Assembly: GCF_008698235.1 (NCBI RefSeq)
Contig: NZ_PEBH01000002.1
Location: forward strand, 1 to 64,000
From: Bifidobacterium rousetti
Lineage (GTDB): Bacteria > Actinomycetota > Actinomycetes > Actinomycetales > Bifidobacteriaceae
DNA: 64,000 nt
Direction of reading: 5' to 3'
The notes below the pieces were generated by a model, which did no database searches, was not told the origin of the DNA, and saw only the letters and a list, made by a program, of their open reading frames with translations. Of the stretch, positions 17,056 to 27,460 are shown one piece after another (position 1 is the first letter of the stretch; each line of letters starts with the position of its first letter). Both the position numbers and the translations under genes were made by a program.

Positions 17056-17367
17056 GTCACAACGTGGTTCCTGGCGTCTTTTCGATACGTTGTGACGATT
17101 TCCGTTGTCACAACTCACCCGAATCATCGTGAATCGCACGTTGTGACAAGAACGCCGGACCGACGTCGTAAGACGACGGGGAGACGACGGGGAGCTGGTC
17201 GGCGGAAAGCTTGGAATTCCGCCATTCCGTCGATTCCCTTTGCCACGCGATCCCACGCGCCGCCAACGATCCGTGTCACGACGCGCGAAAATCGCCGGGA
17301 ATTGCGCGTTGTGACAGCTTTTCCTGTCACAACGTACCGGGATCGGCGTGGATCTGCACGTTGTGAC
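17056..17367. repeat. Array of four TTGTGAC long palindromes in two pairs
   Basis: Four units each run GTCACAACGT-N21/22-ACGTTGTGAC with few changes: 17056-17096, 17107-17147, 17275-17315 (41 bp each) and 17326-17367 (42 bp). Units 1-2 and 3-4 are separated by exactly 10 nt; the two pairs are 127 nt apart. Half-site centres within a pair are 31, 20 and 31 nt apart, near 3, 2 and 3 helical turns. The inner half-sites of each pair also form TTGTGAC-N-GTCACAA inverted repeats. The array lies between convergent nrdF and typA, so a promoter role is not obvious. Confidence 0.8.
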
Positions 17368-17413
17368 AATCACCGGAAACCACCGGAATCACACCAGAAT
17401 CACCAGAAACCAT

Positions 17414-17459
17414 AAAAGGCTTTCCAAGGATCCGTGATGGATCTTTGGAAAGCCTTTTT
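17414..17459. terminator. Bidirectional terminator, typA 3' end
   Basis: AAAAGGCTTTCCAAGGATC pairs with its complement GATCTTTGGAAAGCCTTTT apart from one base, around a short loop. A-rich and T-rich ends sit on both sides, so it can terminate typA (minus strand, stop at 17475) and any read-through from nrdF. Confidence 0.85.
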
Positions 17460-17474
17460 AGATTTGACCGACGG

Positions 17475-19418
<1,944 letters not shown>

Positions 19419-19622
19419 CGAAACCTCTCTTAGTACTTACTGTTGTGTTGATTCGTCGCGTAACCCTCCGACGCCGTGCGGCGCCGGGACGCTTGCTTGG
19501 TATTGTTCCGGTTCTTCACCTGTCACTTACACACAAACCGACATGATGATACCCAACCCGCGCGACCGTGGCCATCGGACCGCCGCCGGCCATCCCCGAG
19601 ACATCCCCGAGACATCTCCGGT

Positions 19623-20858
19623 TCAGTGTCGGGTCAGCGCGGCGTACGACTCCTCGATGGCGAGGCTGACGCGTTCGATCTCGACGCGGGTCAGGGGTTC
19701 GCGGAAGGTCATGCGCAGGGCGGATTTGGCGATCGACGGTTCGATGCCCATCGCCAGCAGCGTCGGCGGGATCTCGTGGCGTCCGATCGCGCAGGCGGAC
19801 CCGGACGAGCAGGCGATGCCGCGCGCGTCGAGGTCGACGAGCAGCGCCTCGCCGGTGACGCCGGGGAACACGAACGAGACGTGCCCCGGCAGGCGATGTT
19901 CGGGGTCGCCGGTCAGTTCGGCGCGCGGCACGACCCGTCGCACCGCGTCGATGAGCATGTCGCGCGAGGCGACGAGCTCGCGGTAATGGGCGGCCATGCG
20001 CGTGTCCGAGCGACGCAGGGCGATGGCGAGCGCGACGGCGCCGGCCACGTTCTGCGTGCCGGAGCGCAGCCCGCGTTCCTGTCCGCCGCCGGAGACGAGC
20101 GGTTCGATGGGCGTGCGGCCGCGCACGAAGAGGGCGCCGAGCCCCTTGGGCGCGCCGAACTTGTGTCCGGAGACTGCGAGCGAGTCGACGTCCCAGTCGC
20201 GCATGCGGATGGGGATGAGCCCGGCGGCCTGCACGGCGTCGACGTGGACGGGGACGTGGGCTCCGTGGGCGATCGCGACGATCCGTTCGATCGGTTCGAC
20301 GGTGCCGACCTCGTTGTTGGCGAGCATCACGGCGACGAGTGTGGTCCGCTCCCCCGCCTCGCCGTCGATCGCCCGTTCGAGCGCGTCCAGATCGAGGTGG
20401 GCCTGGCCGTCGACGGGGATGCGCACGACCTCGAAGCCGAACCAGCGTGCGAGCCAGTCGGCCGATGCGGCGACGGCGGGGTGTTCGATCGACGAGATGA
20501 CGATGCGCGGGCGGCGGGCGGCGGGCACGGTTCCCGAGGCGTTATTTCCGGCGCTCCCACTCCCCTGCACCCCGAGTCCCATCCGACGCATCCGTGCCAT
20601 CGCGATGCCCTTGACGGCGAGGTTGTCGGATTCGGTGCCGCCGGAGGTGAAGATCACGTCGTCGGGCTTGGCGCCGAGGTCGGCGGCGAAGGAGGCGCGC
20701 GCCGCGTCGAGGGCGCGGGCGGCGGTCCGTCCGGGCTGGTGGACGCTGGCCGGGTTCGCGTAGGCGTCGGTCAGGAACGGTGTCATCGCGTCGATGACAT
20801 CGCGGCTGACCGGTTCGGTGGCGGCGGCGTCGAGATAGAGTTCCTCGGCATCGGTCAT
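19623..20858 (-). CDS. nifS: Cysteine desulfurase (NifS-like) of the NAD operon
   Basis: A 411-aa PLP enzyme releasing sulfur from cysteine for Fe-S assembly. Visible are YLDAAATEPVS, GGTESDNLAVKG, EHPAV, the PLP lysine in SGHKFGAPKG and the active Cys in GIACSSGSACAIG. The ATG at 20858 follows AAGGAGA. It is last in nrtR-nadA-nadB-nadC-nifS, so its likely client is the 4Fe-4S cluster of NadA, as for other nad-linked NifS proteins. General Fe-S supply is also possible. Confidence 0.93.
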   Translation of the reverse strand: MTDAEELYLDAAATEPVSRDVIDAMTPFLTDAYANPASVHQPGRTAARALDAARASFAADLGAKPDDVIFTSGGTESDNLAVKGIAMARMRRMGLGVQGSGSAGNNASGTVPAARRPRIVISSIEHPAVAASADWLARWFGFEVVRIPVDGQAHLDLDALERAIDGEAGERTTLVAVMLANNEVGTVEPIERIVAIAHGAHVPVHVDAVQAAGLIPIRMRDWDVDSLAVSGHKFGAPKGLGALFVRGRTPIEPLVSGGGQERGLRSGTQNVAGAVALAIALRRSDTRMAAHYRELVASRDMLIDAVRRVVPRAELTGDPEHRLPGHVSFVFPGVTGEALLVDLDARGIACSSGSACAIGRHEIPPTLLAMGIEPSIAKSALRMTFREPLTRVEIERVSLAIEESYAALTRH

Positions 20859-20901
20859 GATCGTCTCCTTTGCGTTCGGTTCCTGCATTCGGTTCCTGCG
20901 T

Positions 20902-21813
20902 TCAGTTCCGCCAGTCGAGGCCGAGGTCGATGGAGCGCACGGAATGCGTGAGCTCGCCCACGGAGATGACGTCGACGCCGGTGGCGGCCACGGCGGCCAC
21001 GCGGTCGAGGCTCATGTTGCCGCTGGCTTCGACGATGGCGCGCCCGTCGATGAGTTCGACGCCGCGGCGGGTGTCCTCGAGCGTGAAGTTGTCGAGCATG
21101 ATGGTGTCGGCGCCGCCTTCGATGACGGCGGGGATCTGGTCGAGCCGGTCGACCTCGACCTCGATGTGCGTGGTGTGGCCGACCTGTTCGCGCACATGCC
21201 GGATCGCGCCGGCGAGGTCGATGCCGCGCGCGGCGAGCGCCGCCAGATGGTTGTCCTTCATCATGACCGCGTCGGACAGACCGTAGCGGTGGTTGTGCCC
21301 TCCGCCGCAGGTGACCGCGTATTTCTCGAACGGGCGCAGTCCGGGCGTGGTCTTGCGCGTGTCGGCGATGCGCGTGCGCGCGTAGCGGCGGGACATCGTG
21401 ACGGGGCCGTCCGCTTGGCCGCCCGCTTGGCCGTCGGCGTAGATCGCGTCGACACGGGCGACGAACGCGGCGGTCATCGTGGCGATGCCGCACATGCGCT
21501 GGGTGAAGTTCAGGGCGACGCGCTCGGCGGTCAGCAGGTCCCTGACCGGACCGGCGACGGTGGCGAGCGCCTGCCCGGCGCGGAAGGGCTCGCCGTCGGC
21601 GATGGCCGGCGCGACCTCGATTCCGGGGTTCTGGGCGTGGAATGCGGCGGCGAACACGTCGATGCCGCTCATCACGCCGTCCTCGCGGGCGGTGAGGGCC
21701 GCGCGACCGGTTTCGTCGGCGGGGATGGTGGTCTCGCAGGTCACGTCGCCGTAGGGTGCGTCCTCGGCGAGCGCCGCCTCGACGGCGGTGCGGATGATGT
21801 GCTGGGTGAGCAT
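20902..21813 (-). CDS. nadC: Nicotinate-nucleotide pyrophosphorylase (carboxylating)
   Basis: A 303-aa quinolinate phosphoribosyltransferase forming nicotinate mononucleotide. Typical blocks: EDAPYGDVTCET, AERVALNFTQRMCGIAT, RKTTPGLRPFEKYAV, GGGHNHRYGLSDAVMMKDNH and IEVEVD, ending in ISVGELTHSV. AGGAGGTGA precedes the ATG at 21813, placed 4 nt after the nadB stop. An insertion with GGQADG-type repeats follows VDAIYADG. Confidence 0.96.
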   Translation of the reverse strand: MLTQHIIRTAVEAALAEDAPYGDVTCETTIPADETGRAALTAREDGVMSGIDVFAAAFHAQNPGIEVAPAIADGEPFRAGQALATVAGPVRDLLTAERVALNFTQRMCGIATMTAAFVARVDAIYADGQAGGQADGPVTMSRRYARTRIADTRKTTPGLRPFEKYAVTCGGGHNHRYGLSDAVMMKDNHLAALAARGIDLAGAIRHVREQVGHTTHIEVEVDRLDQIPAVIEGGADTIMLDNFTLEDTRRGVELIDGRAIVEASGNMSLDRVAAVAATGVDVISVGELTHSVRSIDLGLDWRN

Positions 21814-21817
21814 GGCG

Positions 21818-23473
21818 TCACCTCCTGACGTAGGCGACGGAGTGGGCCCACTCGTCGCGCGGTTCGGGGCAGTCGGTGCGCGCATGGGCGCCACGCGATT
21901 CGGTGCGGGCGAGCGCCGCGACGGCGGCGACGCGTCCGACGGTGAGCATGTCGCGGTTCTCGAGCGCGGTGACGTCCCCGGCCGCGGCCGCCTCGCCGGC
22001 GTGCGCGTTCGCGGCGGCGAGACCCCGACCGAGCCCGTCGATCGCGTGGGCGAGGCCTTCGGCGTCGCGCAGGACGCCGACGCCGTGCCACATGGTGTCC
22101 TGGATGCGTGTGCGGTCCCAGACGCCGGTGTCGTCACCGGCCGATCCGGCCAACCCATCCGTATCCGGGGCATCCGGGTCGGTGAGGCTGACGGGCGCTG
22201 CGGTGTACGCCTCGCCGGTCGCGGAGTTGAGCAATGGTTCGGGCGACCATACCGTGTCGTCGGTGTCGGCGACGGCGGCGAGGCCGGCGCGCCGGCCGTA
22301 GACGAGTCCTTCGAGCAGCGAGTTGGAGGCGAGGCGGTTGGAGCCCATGACGCCGGTGCGCGCGCATTCGCCGGCCGCGTACAGTCCGGGGACGGACGCG
22401 CGGCCGTCGAGGTCGGTGCGCACGCCGCCCATGTAGTAGTGGGCGGCGGGGGCGACGGGGATCGGCTCGCGGCTCCAGTCGAAGCCGAGCGATCGCGTGT
22501 AGGCGTCGATGGTCGGGAACCGGTGCGCGAGGAACGCGGCGAGGTCGGGGTGTTCGGCGCGCATCGGCGAGACGTCGAGCATGACGGGGCGTCCGCCCTG
22601 ACGTTGCATGACGCGGAAGTTCTCGCGGGCGACGACGTCGCGGGGGGCGAGTTCGGCGCGCGGGTCGACGTCCCGCATGTACCGTCGGCCGTGCTCGTCG
22701 AGCAGGACCGCGCCCTCGCCGCGCACCGCCTCGGAGACGAGGAAGTGCTCGCCGACGGCCATCGCGGTGGGGTGGAACTGGTAGAACTCGAGGTCGGCGA
22801 CCTGCGCCCCGGCGCGCCATGCGGCGGCGAGTCCGTCGGCGGTGGCGACGGCCGGGTTGGTGGTGTACGGGTACATGCGCCCGGCGCCGCCGGTGGCGAG
22901 GATGACGCGGGAGGCCTCGACGAGGCGGCTCGTCGCGCCGGCCGCGCCGTCGTCGACGAGCAGCCTCACACCGGCGATGCGCCCGTCCCTGACGACGAGG
23001 TCCTCGAGGAACGCGTGTTCGACGATGTGGATGCGCGGGTTGGCGCGCACCATCGCGGACACGTCGAGTTCGAGCACCTTGCCGGTGGCGTCCCCGCCTG
23101 CGTGGACGACGCGGGCGCGCGAGTGCGCCGCCTCGAGCCCGCGCAGCATGTGCCCCTCGGCGTCGCGGTCGAACCGCACGCCGGCCGCGGCGAATTCGCG
23201 CACGCGCTCGGCGCCCTCGCGCGTGAGGATGTCGACGGCCTTCGGGTCGCACAGGCCGTGTCCGGCGGCGATGGTGTCGGCGGCGTGCAGCCTGGGGTCG
23301 TCGTCGGCGAAGATGGCCGCGGCGATGCCTCCCTGCGCGTGGTAGGTGTTCGATTCGACCAGTTCGTCCTTGGTGACCAGCGTCACGTCGTGTCCGGCGC
23401 CGGCCACGGCCAGCGCGGCTGACAGTCCCGCCACGCCGGCCCCGATGATCAGGATGCGCGTGTCCTCGTTCAT
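21818..23473 (-). CDS. nadB: L-aspartate oxidase
   Basis: A 551-aa flavoenzyme oxidising aspartate to iminoaspartate. The FAD motif GAGVAGLSAALAVAGAG is at residues 11-27, with SNTYHAQGGIAAA (substrate loop), ATGGAGRMYPYTTNP, GEGAVLLDEHGRRYM and YMGGVRTDLDGR, SNRLASNSLLEGLVYG. The iminoaspartate is passed to NadA encoded upstream. The C-terminal third carries a poorly conserved stretch (about 425-475) longer than usual. Confidence 0.95.
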   Translation of the reverse strand: MNEDTRILIIGAGVAGLSAALAVAGAGHDVTLVTKDELVESNTYHAQGGIAAAIFADDDPRLHAADTIAAGHGLCDPKAVDILTREGAERVREFAAAGVRFDRDAEGHMLRGLEAAHSRARVVHAGGDATGKVLELDVSAMVRANPRIHIVEHAFLEDLVVRDGRIAGVRLLVDDGAAGATSRLVEASRVILATGGAGRMYPYTTNPAVATADGLAAAWRAGAQVADLEFYQFHPTAMAVGEHFLVSEAVRGEGAVLLDEHGRRYMRDVDPRAELAPRDVVARENFRVMQRQGGRPVMLDVSPMRAEHPDLAAFLAHRFPTIDAYTRSLGFDWSREPIPVAPAAHYYMGGVRTDLDGRASVPGLYAAGECARTGVMGSNRLASNSLLEGLVYGRRAGLAAVADTDDTVWSPEPLLNSATGEAYTAAPVSLTDPDAPDTDGLAGSAGDDTGVWDRTRIQDTMWHGVGVLRDAEGLAHAIDGLGRGLAAANAHAGEAAAAGDVTALENRDMLTVGRVAAVAALARTESRGAHARTDCPEPRDEWAHSVAYVRR

Positions 23474-23544
23474 TGCCGTTCTGCTCTTTCCTCTCGTATG
23501 TCCGCTCTCGTATGTCCGTTATGCGTGGCTATGTCGCGATCCGC

Positions 23545-24822
23545 TCAGTGGACGCGCAGCATGCGCTCCAGCGCGACCTTGGCCTCGCGCGCGGTGTCCT
23601 CGTCGACGGTGATGCGGTTGACCACGTTGCCGGCCTCGAGGTTCTCCAGCGCCCAGGCGAGGTAGGCGGGGTGGATGCGGTACATCGTCGAGCACGGGCA
23701 GACGACCGGGTCGAGGCAGAACACGGTCTTGTCCGGATACTGGGCGGCGAGGCGGTTGACGAGGTTGATCTCGGTGCCCACGGCCACGGCGGAGCCGGCG
23801 GGCGCGTTGGCGATCTCCTTGACGATGTACGCGGTGGAGCCGACGCCGTCGGCCGCGTCGACGACCTGCATCGAGCATTCAGGGTGCACGATGACCTTGA
23901 CGCCCGGGTACGCCTTGCGGGCGCGTTCGATCTGCTCGACAGTGAAGCGCTGGTGCACGGAGCAGAAGCCCTTCCACAGGATCATCCTCGCGTTCGCGTA
24001 GTCGGACGGGTCGGAGGCGCCGCCCATCGACTTGAACGGGTCCCACAGCGGCATCTGGCTCAGCGGGATGCCCATCGCGCGCGCGGTGTTGCGGCCCAGA
24101 TGCTGGTCGGGGAAGAACAGGACGCGCCGGCCGCGGGCGAACGCCCATTCGAGCACGGCGTGCGCGTTGGACGACGTGCACACGATGCCGCCGTGACGTC
24201 CGCAGAACGCCTTCAGGGCGGCGGAGGAGTTCATGTAGGTGACGGGGACGATCGGCTGCATGCCGTCGGCGTCCTTGTCGCGCCCGCAGATCTCGCCAAG
24301 CTGGTCCCACGCCTCCTCGACCTGGTCGATGTTGGCCATGTCAGCCATCGAGCAGCCGGCGGACAGGTTCGGCAGGGTCACGCTTTGTTCGGGCGTGGAG
24401 AGGATGTCGGCGGTTTCGGCCATGAAGTGGACGCCGCAGAAGACGATGTGGTCGGCGTCGGGGCGTTCGGTCGCGTTCTTGGCGAGCTGGAAGGAGTCGC
24501 CCACGAAGTCGGCGTGGCGGATGATCTCGTCGCGCTGGTAGAAGTGGCCGAGGATGAGCAGCTTCGAGCCGAGGCGGCGCTTGGCGTCGGTAATGCGCCG
24601 CTGAAGCTCCTCCTCGGAGGCGTTGCGGTACTCGTCGGGCAGCACCTGCTGCCGGGGCGAGTTCGCGGGCAGGCGGTCGAGCATCGAGGCGCCGGGCCCG
24701 TAGCTGGGCTTGGTGGTGTCGAAGTGCCACGGGTCGAGGGTGAGCCCCGCGTCGCAGGTGCTCTGTGCGCCGAGTCGGGCGATGATCTCGTCGACGGACG
24801 GCGCGGTGAATGTTGCGGTCAT
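23545..24822 (-). CDS. nadA: Quinolinate synthase
   Basis: A 425-aa 4Fe-4S enzyme condensing iminoaspartate with dihydroxyacetone phosphate. Conserved pieces include LGHFYQRDEII, FCGVHFMAETADIL (cluster Cys), AGCSMADMA, VTYMNSSAALKAF, CTSSNA and DPVVCPCSTMYRIHP with clustered cysteines. Second gene of the nrtR-led operon, 58 nt after nrtR. Confidence 0.95.
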   Translation of the reverse strand: MTATFTAPSVDEIIARLGAQSTCDAGLTLDPWHFDTTKPSYGPGASMLDRLPANSPRQQVLPDEYRNASEEELQRRITDAKRRLGSKLLILGHFYQRDEIIRHADFVGDSFQLAKNATERPDADHIVFCGVHFMAETADILSTPEQSVTLPNLSAGCSMADMANIDQVEEAWDQLGEICGRDKDADGMQPIVPVTYMNSSAALKAFCGRHGGIVCTSSNAHAVLEWAFARGRRVLFFPDQHLGRNTARAMGIPLSQMPLWDPFKSMGGASDPSDYANARMILWKGFCSVHQRFTVEQIERARKAYPGVKVIVHPECSMQVVDAADGVGSTAYIVKEIANAPAGSAVAVGTEINLVNRLAAQYPDKTVFCLDPVVCPCSTMYRIHPAYLAWALENLEAGNVVNRITVDEDTAREAKVALERMLRVH

Positions 24823-24880
24823 GGTTGTTCCTTTCTGGATACGGCTTGAAAATCTTGGGAAATCCGGCGCGACGGCTCGC

Positions 24881-25699
24881 TCAGCGGGCGAGCGCCGCCA
24901 GCGCGTCGGACGCCGGCCGAGGGGTCTGCGGCCCGGCGTCCCACTGCGCGGGGTTCCACAGGTCGCGGCGTTGGCTCGTCTCCCCCGCCGCGTCGGACGG
25001 GGTGACGTAGCGGTATACCGCGGCCGGGCGGTGCCGTCCGACGCGCTGTTTGGCTCCCGTGTCCTCGAGCTGGCCGGAGGCGAGGATCCTGCGTCGGAAG
25101 TTCGCCAGGTCGATGGATTCGCCGGTGATGGCCTCGTACACGTCGTGCAGCTGTCCGAGGGTGAAGGTCTCGCCGACGAGGCGCACGGCCACGTCCGGGT
25201 ATTCGATCTTGTTCCGCAGGCGCCACAGCGCGTAGTCGATGATGCGGCGGTGGTCGAAGGCGAGTTCGGGCAGCTCGTCCTCGGGGAACCACTTGACGTT
25301 GTCCCCTTCGACGAGGTCGCGCGTCTCGGCCCGCCCGACGAGCGCCCAGTAGACGACGGACACCATCGGCAGCCCGCCGCGCGAGCGGTCGGGGCCGCCG
25401 AACGTGTACAGCTGCTCCAGATAGCGCGGGTGCATCGAGGTGGTCGATTCGAGCGCCGCGTACGCGCAGTCCTCGAGCGAGCGGTCGGCGAAGAGGTCGC
25501 CGCCGGGCAGCGCCCAGCATCCTAGATAGGGCTGCCGCACGCGCCGGACCAGCGGCATCCACAGGCGTCCGCGGCCGGTCTCGCCGCCACCCGGCGCGAG
25601 CGCGAGGATGACCACCGACACGCCCACCTGCGGTGGCGCGAGCCGTCGTTCCGAAACGTTGCCGATGCCCAATTCGACCTCTTTCCCAGCGCGGATCAC
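24881..25699 (-). CDS. nrtR: Nudix-type transcriptional regulator NrtR
   Basis: A 272-aa protein with a Nudix-fold N-terminus (GVSVVILALAPGGG, CWALPGGDLFADRSLEDCA) and a winged-helix C-terminal part (FTLGQLHDVYEAITGESIDL, NFRRRILASGQLEDTGAK). The Nudix box REUXEE is degraded to ALESTT, so it should sense ADP-ribose or NAD metabolites without hydrolysis, as NrtR repressors do. The start is uncertain: GTG at 25699, or a TTG ten codons on that is better placed behind AAAGAGG. First gene of the NAD operon, behind a 25-bp palindrome. Confidence 0.9.
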   Translation of the reverse strand: MIRAGKEVELGIGNVSERRLAPPQVGVSVVILALAPGGGETGRGRLWMPLVRRVRQPYLGCWALPGGDLFADRSLEDCAYAALESTTSMHPRYLEQLYTFGGPDRSRGGLPMVSVVYWALVGRAETRDLVEGDNVKWFPEDELPELAFDHRRIIDYALWRLRNKIEYPDVAVRLVGETFTLGQLHDVYEAITGESIDLANFRRRILASGQLEDTGAKQRVGRHRPAAVYRYVTPSDAAGETSQRRDLWNPAQWDAGPQTPRPASDALAALAR

Positions 25700-25734
25700 G
25701 AGCCGATCCGTCGATGGTCAAGAAGCATAGCATC

Positions 25735-25759
25735 ATTTATAGTCATAATGACCATAAAT
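25735..25759 (-). promoter_or_regulatory. Candidate NrtR operator
   Basis: ATTTAT-a-GTCAT-a-ATGAC-c-ATAAAT is a 25-bp palindrome with only the three single central/spacer bases unpaired. It lies 36 nt upstream of the nrtR start, in an AT-rich promoter-like region. It is the only such site near the operon. Autorepression plus control of nadABC-nifS is inferred. Confidence 0.7.
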
Positions 25760-25830
25760 AGAAACGCCTGAAATTCCAAGGGTTTTAAAGGCGAAGATAT
25801 GAGTCACCCCTCGGAAAACTCCCCCACGGG

Positions 25831-25860
25831 CCGGCTCCCCCAGTCCCTACAGGGAGCCGG
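25831..25860 (-). terminator. Hairpin at the scpB 3' end
   Basis: CCGGCTCCC (25831-25839) pairs perfectly with GGGAGCCGG (25852-25860) two bases beyond the scpB stop codon. The sequence resembles half of the dispersed repeat family. It probably ends the xerD-parA-scpAB transcript. Confidence 0.55.
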
Positions 25861-25862
25861 AG

Positions 25863-26528
25863 TCATCTCGTCTCGAGGGTCTCGAGGGTCTCGCCCTGTC
25901 CGATCGCGTCGTCGGGATCGGGCAGGAACGGGGCGAGCGCGGGCAGTTGGTCGAGCGAGTCGAGTCCCATCATCTCGAGGAACAGGTCGGTGGTGACGAG
26001 CAGGGCGGCGCGGGTCTCCTCGTCGACGCCCCGCTCCTGGACGAGCCCGCGCACGCACAGCGTGCGGATCACGCCGTCGCAGTTGACGCCGCGGATCGAG
26101 GAGACGCGGGCGCGGGTGACCGGCTGGCGGTACGCGACGACGGCCAGCGTCTCCAGCGCCGCCTGACTGAGGCGCGAGGTCTGCCCGTCGGTGACGAACG
26201 CGGCGACGACCGGCTCGAACTCGGCCCGGCTCGCGAACCGCCATCCACGGGCGGTCCGGCGCAGCTCGAACCCGCGTTCGGCCATCGCGTAGGAGGATTG
26301 GAGACGTTCGAGCGCCTCGGTCACGACCGTGCGGTCGACGCCGAGCACACGGGCCAGATCATCGGCATCCTGCGGCTCGTCCGCCGCCATGAGGATCGCC
26401 TCGAGGCAGGCCTTGAGCCCGCCGGGGTACTCCTCGACCGGCAGTCCCGCGCGGTCCGTCCTTCCGGCGCGCGCGGCACCGCCTCCGTTCGCGGCGTTCA
26501 TGTCCTCCGTCACGTCAGCGACGCCCAT
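25863..26528 (-). CDS. scpB: Segregation and condensation protein B
   Basis: A 221-aa winged-helix kleisin partner of the SMC complex. After a Gly/Ala-rich lead of about 30 residues come two winged-helix domains (LKACLEAILMAADEPQDADD; LSQAALETLAVVAYRQPVTR, then RGVNCDGVIRTL and LVTTDLFLEMMGLDSLDQLP). AAAGGA lies before the ATG at 26528. The C-terminus has a tandem ETLETLETR produced by a short DNA repeat. It follows scpA after 69 nt. Confidence 0.93.
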   Translation of the reverse strand: MGVADVTEDMNAANGGGAARAGRTDRAGLPVEEYPGGLKACLEAILMAADEPQDADDLARVLGVDRTVVTEALERLQSSYAMAERGFELRRTARGWRFASRAEFEPVVAAFVTDGQTSRLSQAALETLAVVAYRQPVTRARVSSIRGVNCDGVIRTLCVRGLVQERGVDEETRAALLVTTDLFLEMMGLDSLDQLPALAPFLPDPDDAIGQGETLETLETR

Positions 26529-26597
26529 TACCGTCCTTTCCTTCCCGATGTCCCGATATGTTCGTTTCGATGCACGCGTTCGTTTCGACGCACGCGT

Positions 26598-27383
26598 TCA
26601 CGCCGCCGCGCCAGCCGCCCGGCGCAGGTGCAGCGGCGCGTAGGGGGCGTCCTGCCGGAACTGCACCTCGCCGCGCTTGAACAGCAGCAGTACGGCGAGG
26701 AAGCGCGCCACCACCTCGACGCGGCGCGCGGCGTCGGCCACGAGCCCGTCGAAGGTGATCGACTCCCCGGCCCCCAGCGAGACCAACCGTTCGCGCACGA
26801 TGCGCAGCTGCTCGTCGAGATCGGCCTGCGGCACATGCAGCTGGTGGACGCTCACCGTGTCGGCCGGGGCGGCGGCGAACACGCGCGCCGCGATCCCGGC
26901 GAGGTCGTCGGGGCCGATCGTCCACACCAGTTCCGGCAGCATGGCGCGCACCCGCTCGTCGACGACGCCCGGATGCGCGAATACGCCGGCGTGCTCCTCG
27001 AGGCTGCGTCTGAACGCGCGGGACGCCTCCTTGTAGGCGCGGTACTGCAGCAGCCGCGCGAACAGGAGGTCCCGTTCGCGCAGCGCCTCCATGCTGGACT
27101 CGTCGCGTTCGCCGGATTCGTCCGCGGGCAGGAGCGCGGCGCTTTTCGCCTCGACGAGGACCGAGGCCACGTCGATGAACGCGCTGGCCTCGTCCATGCC
27201 GTCCGCGTTCAGCGACGTGTCCGCCGCCGGCGACTCACGGCGCACGTAGTCGAGGAACTCCTCGGTGATCGCCGCCAGCGACACCTCGGTCAGTTCGAGC
27301 CGCCTGCGGGCGATCATGCCGAGCAGCACGTCGAACGGGCCCGAATACACGTCCAGATCGACCGAGAACCCGGAATCGGCCAT
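26598..27383 (-). CDS. scpA: Segregation and condensation protein A (kleisin)
   Basis: A 261-aa kleisin bridging SMC heads. The N-terminal motif VDLDVYSGPFDVLLGMIARRRLEL contacts the SMC neck; FIDVASVLVEAKSAALLP and the C-terminal winged helix (ARRVEVVARFLAVLLLFKRG) are typical. The ATG at 27383 is chosen, with GGAG 9 nt upstream. The frame is open well upstream, but those codons overlap parA. It co-occurs with parA, xerD and scpB; smc itself is at 51273-54911. Confidence 0.93.
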   Translation of the reverse strand: MADSGFSVDLDVYSGPFDVLLGMIARRRLELTEVSLAAITEEFLDYVRRESPAADTSLNADGMDEASAFIDVASVLVEAKSAALLPADESGERDESSMEALRERDLLFARLLQYRAYKEASRAFRRSLEEHAGVFAHPGVVDERVRAMLPELVWTIGPDDLAGIAARVFAAAPADTVSVHQLHVPQADLDEQLRIVRERLVSLGAGESITFDGLVADAARRVEVVARFLAVLLLFKRGEVQFRQDAPYAPLHLRRAAGAAA

Positions 27384-27460
27384 CGCCTCGAGCTCCGACG
27401 CACCCGAGGCACCCGTCGGGGAGCCCGGAACGGCGACGGGCGCGGCCGGGTTCGCCCCGC

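Noticed and set aside
17056..17367. CRISPR-like array
   Set aside because: Only four units, palindromic with internal variable parts rather than repeat-spacer units, and no cas genes.
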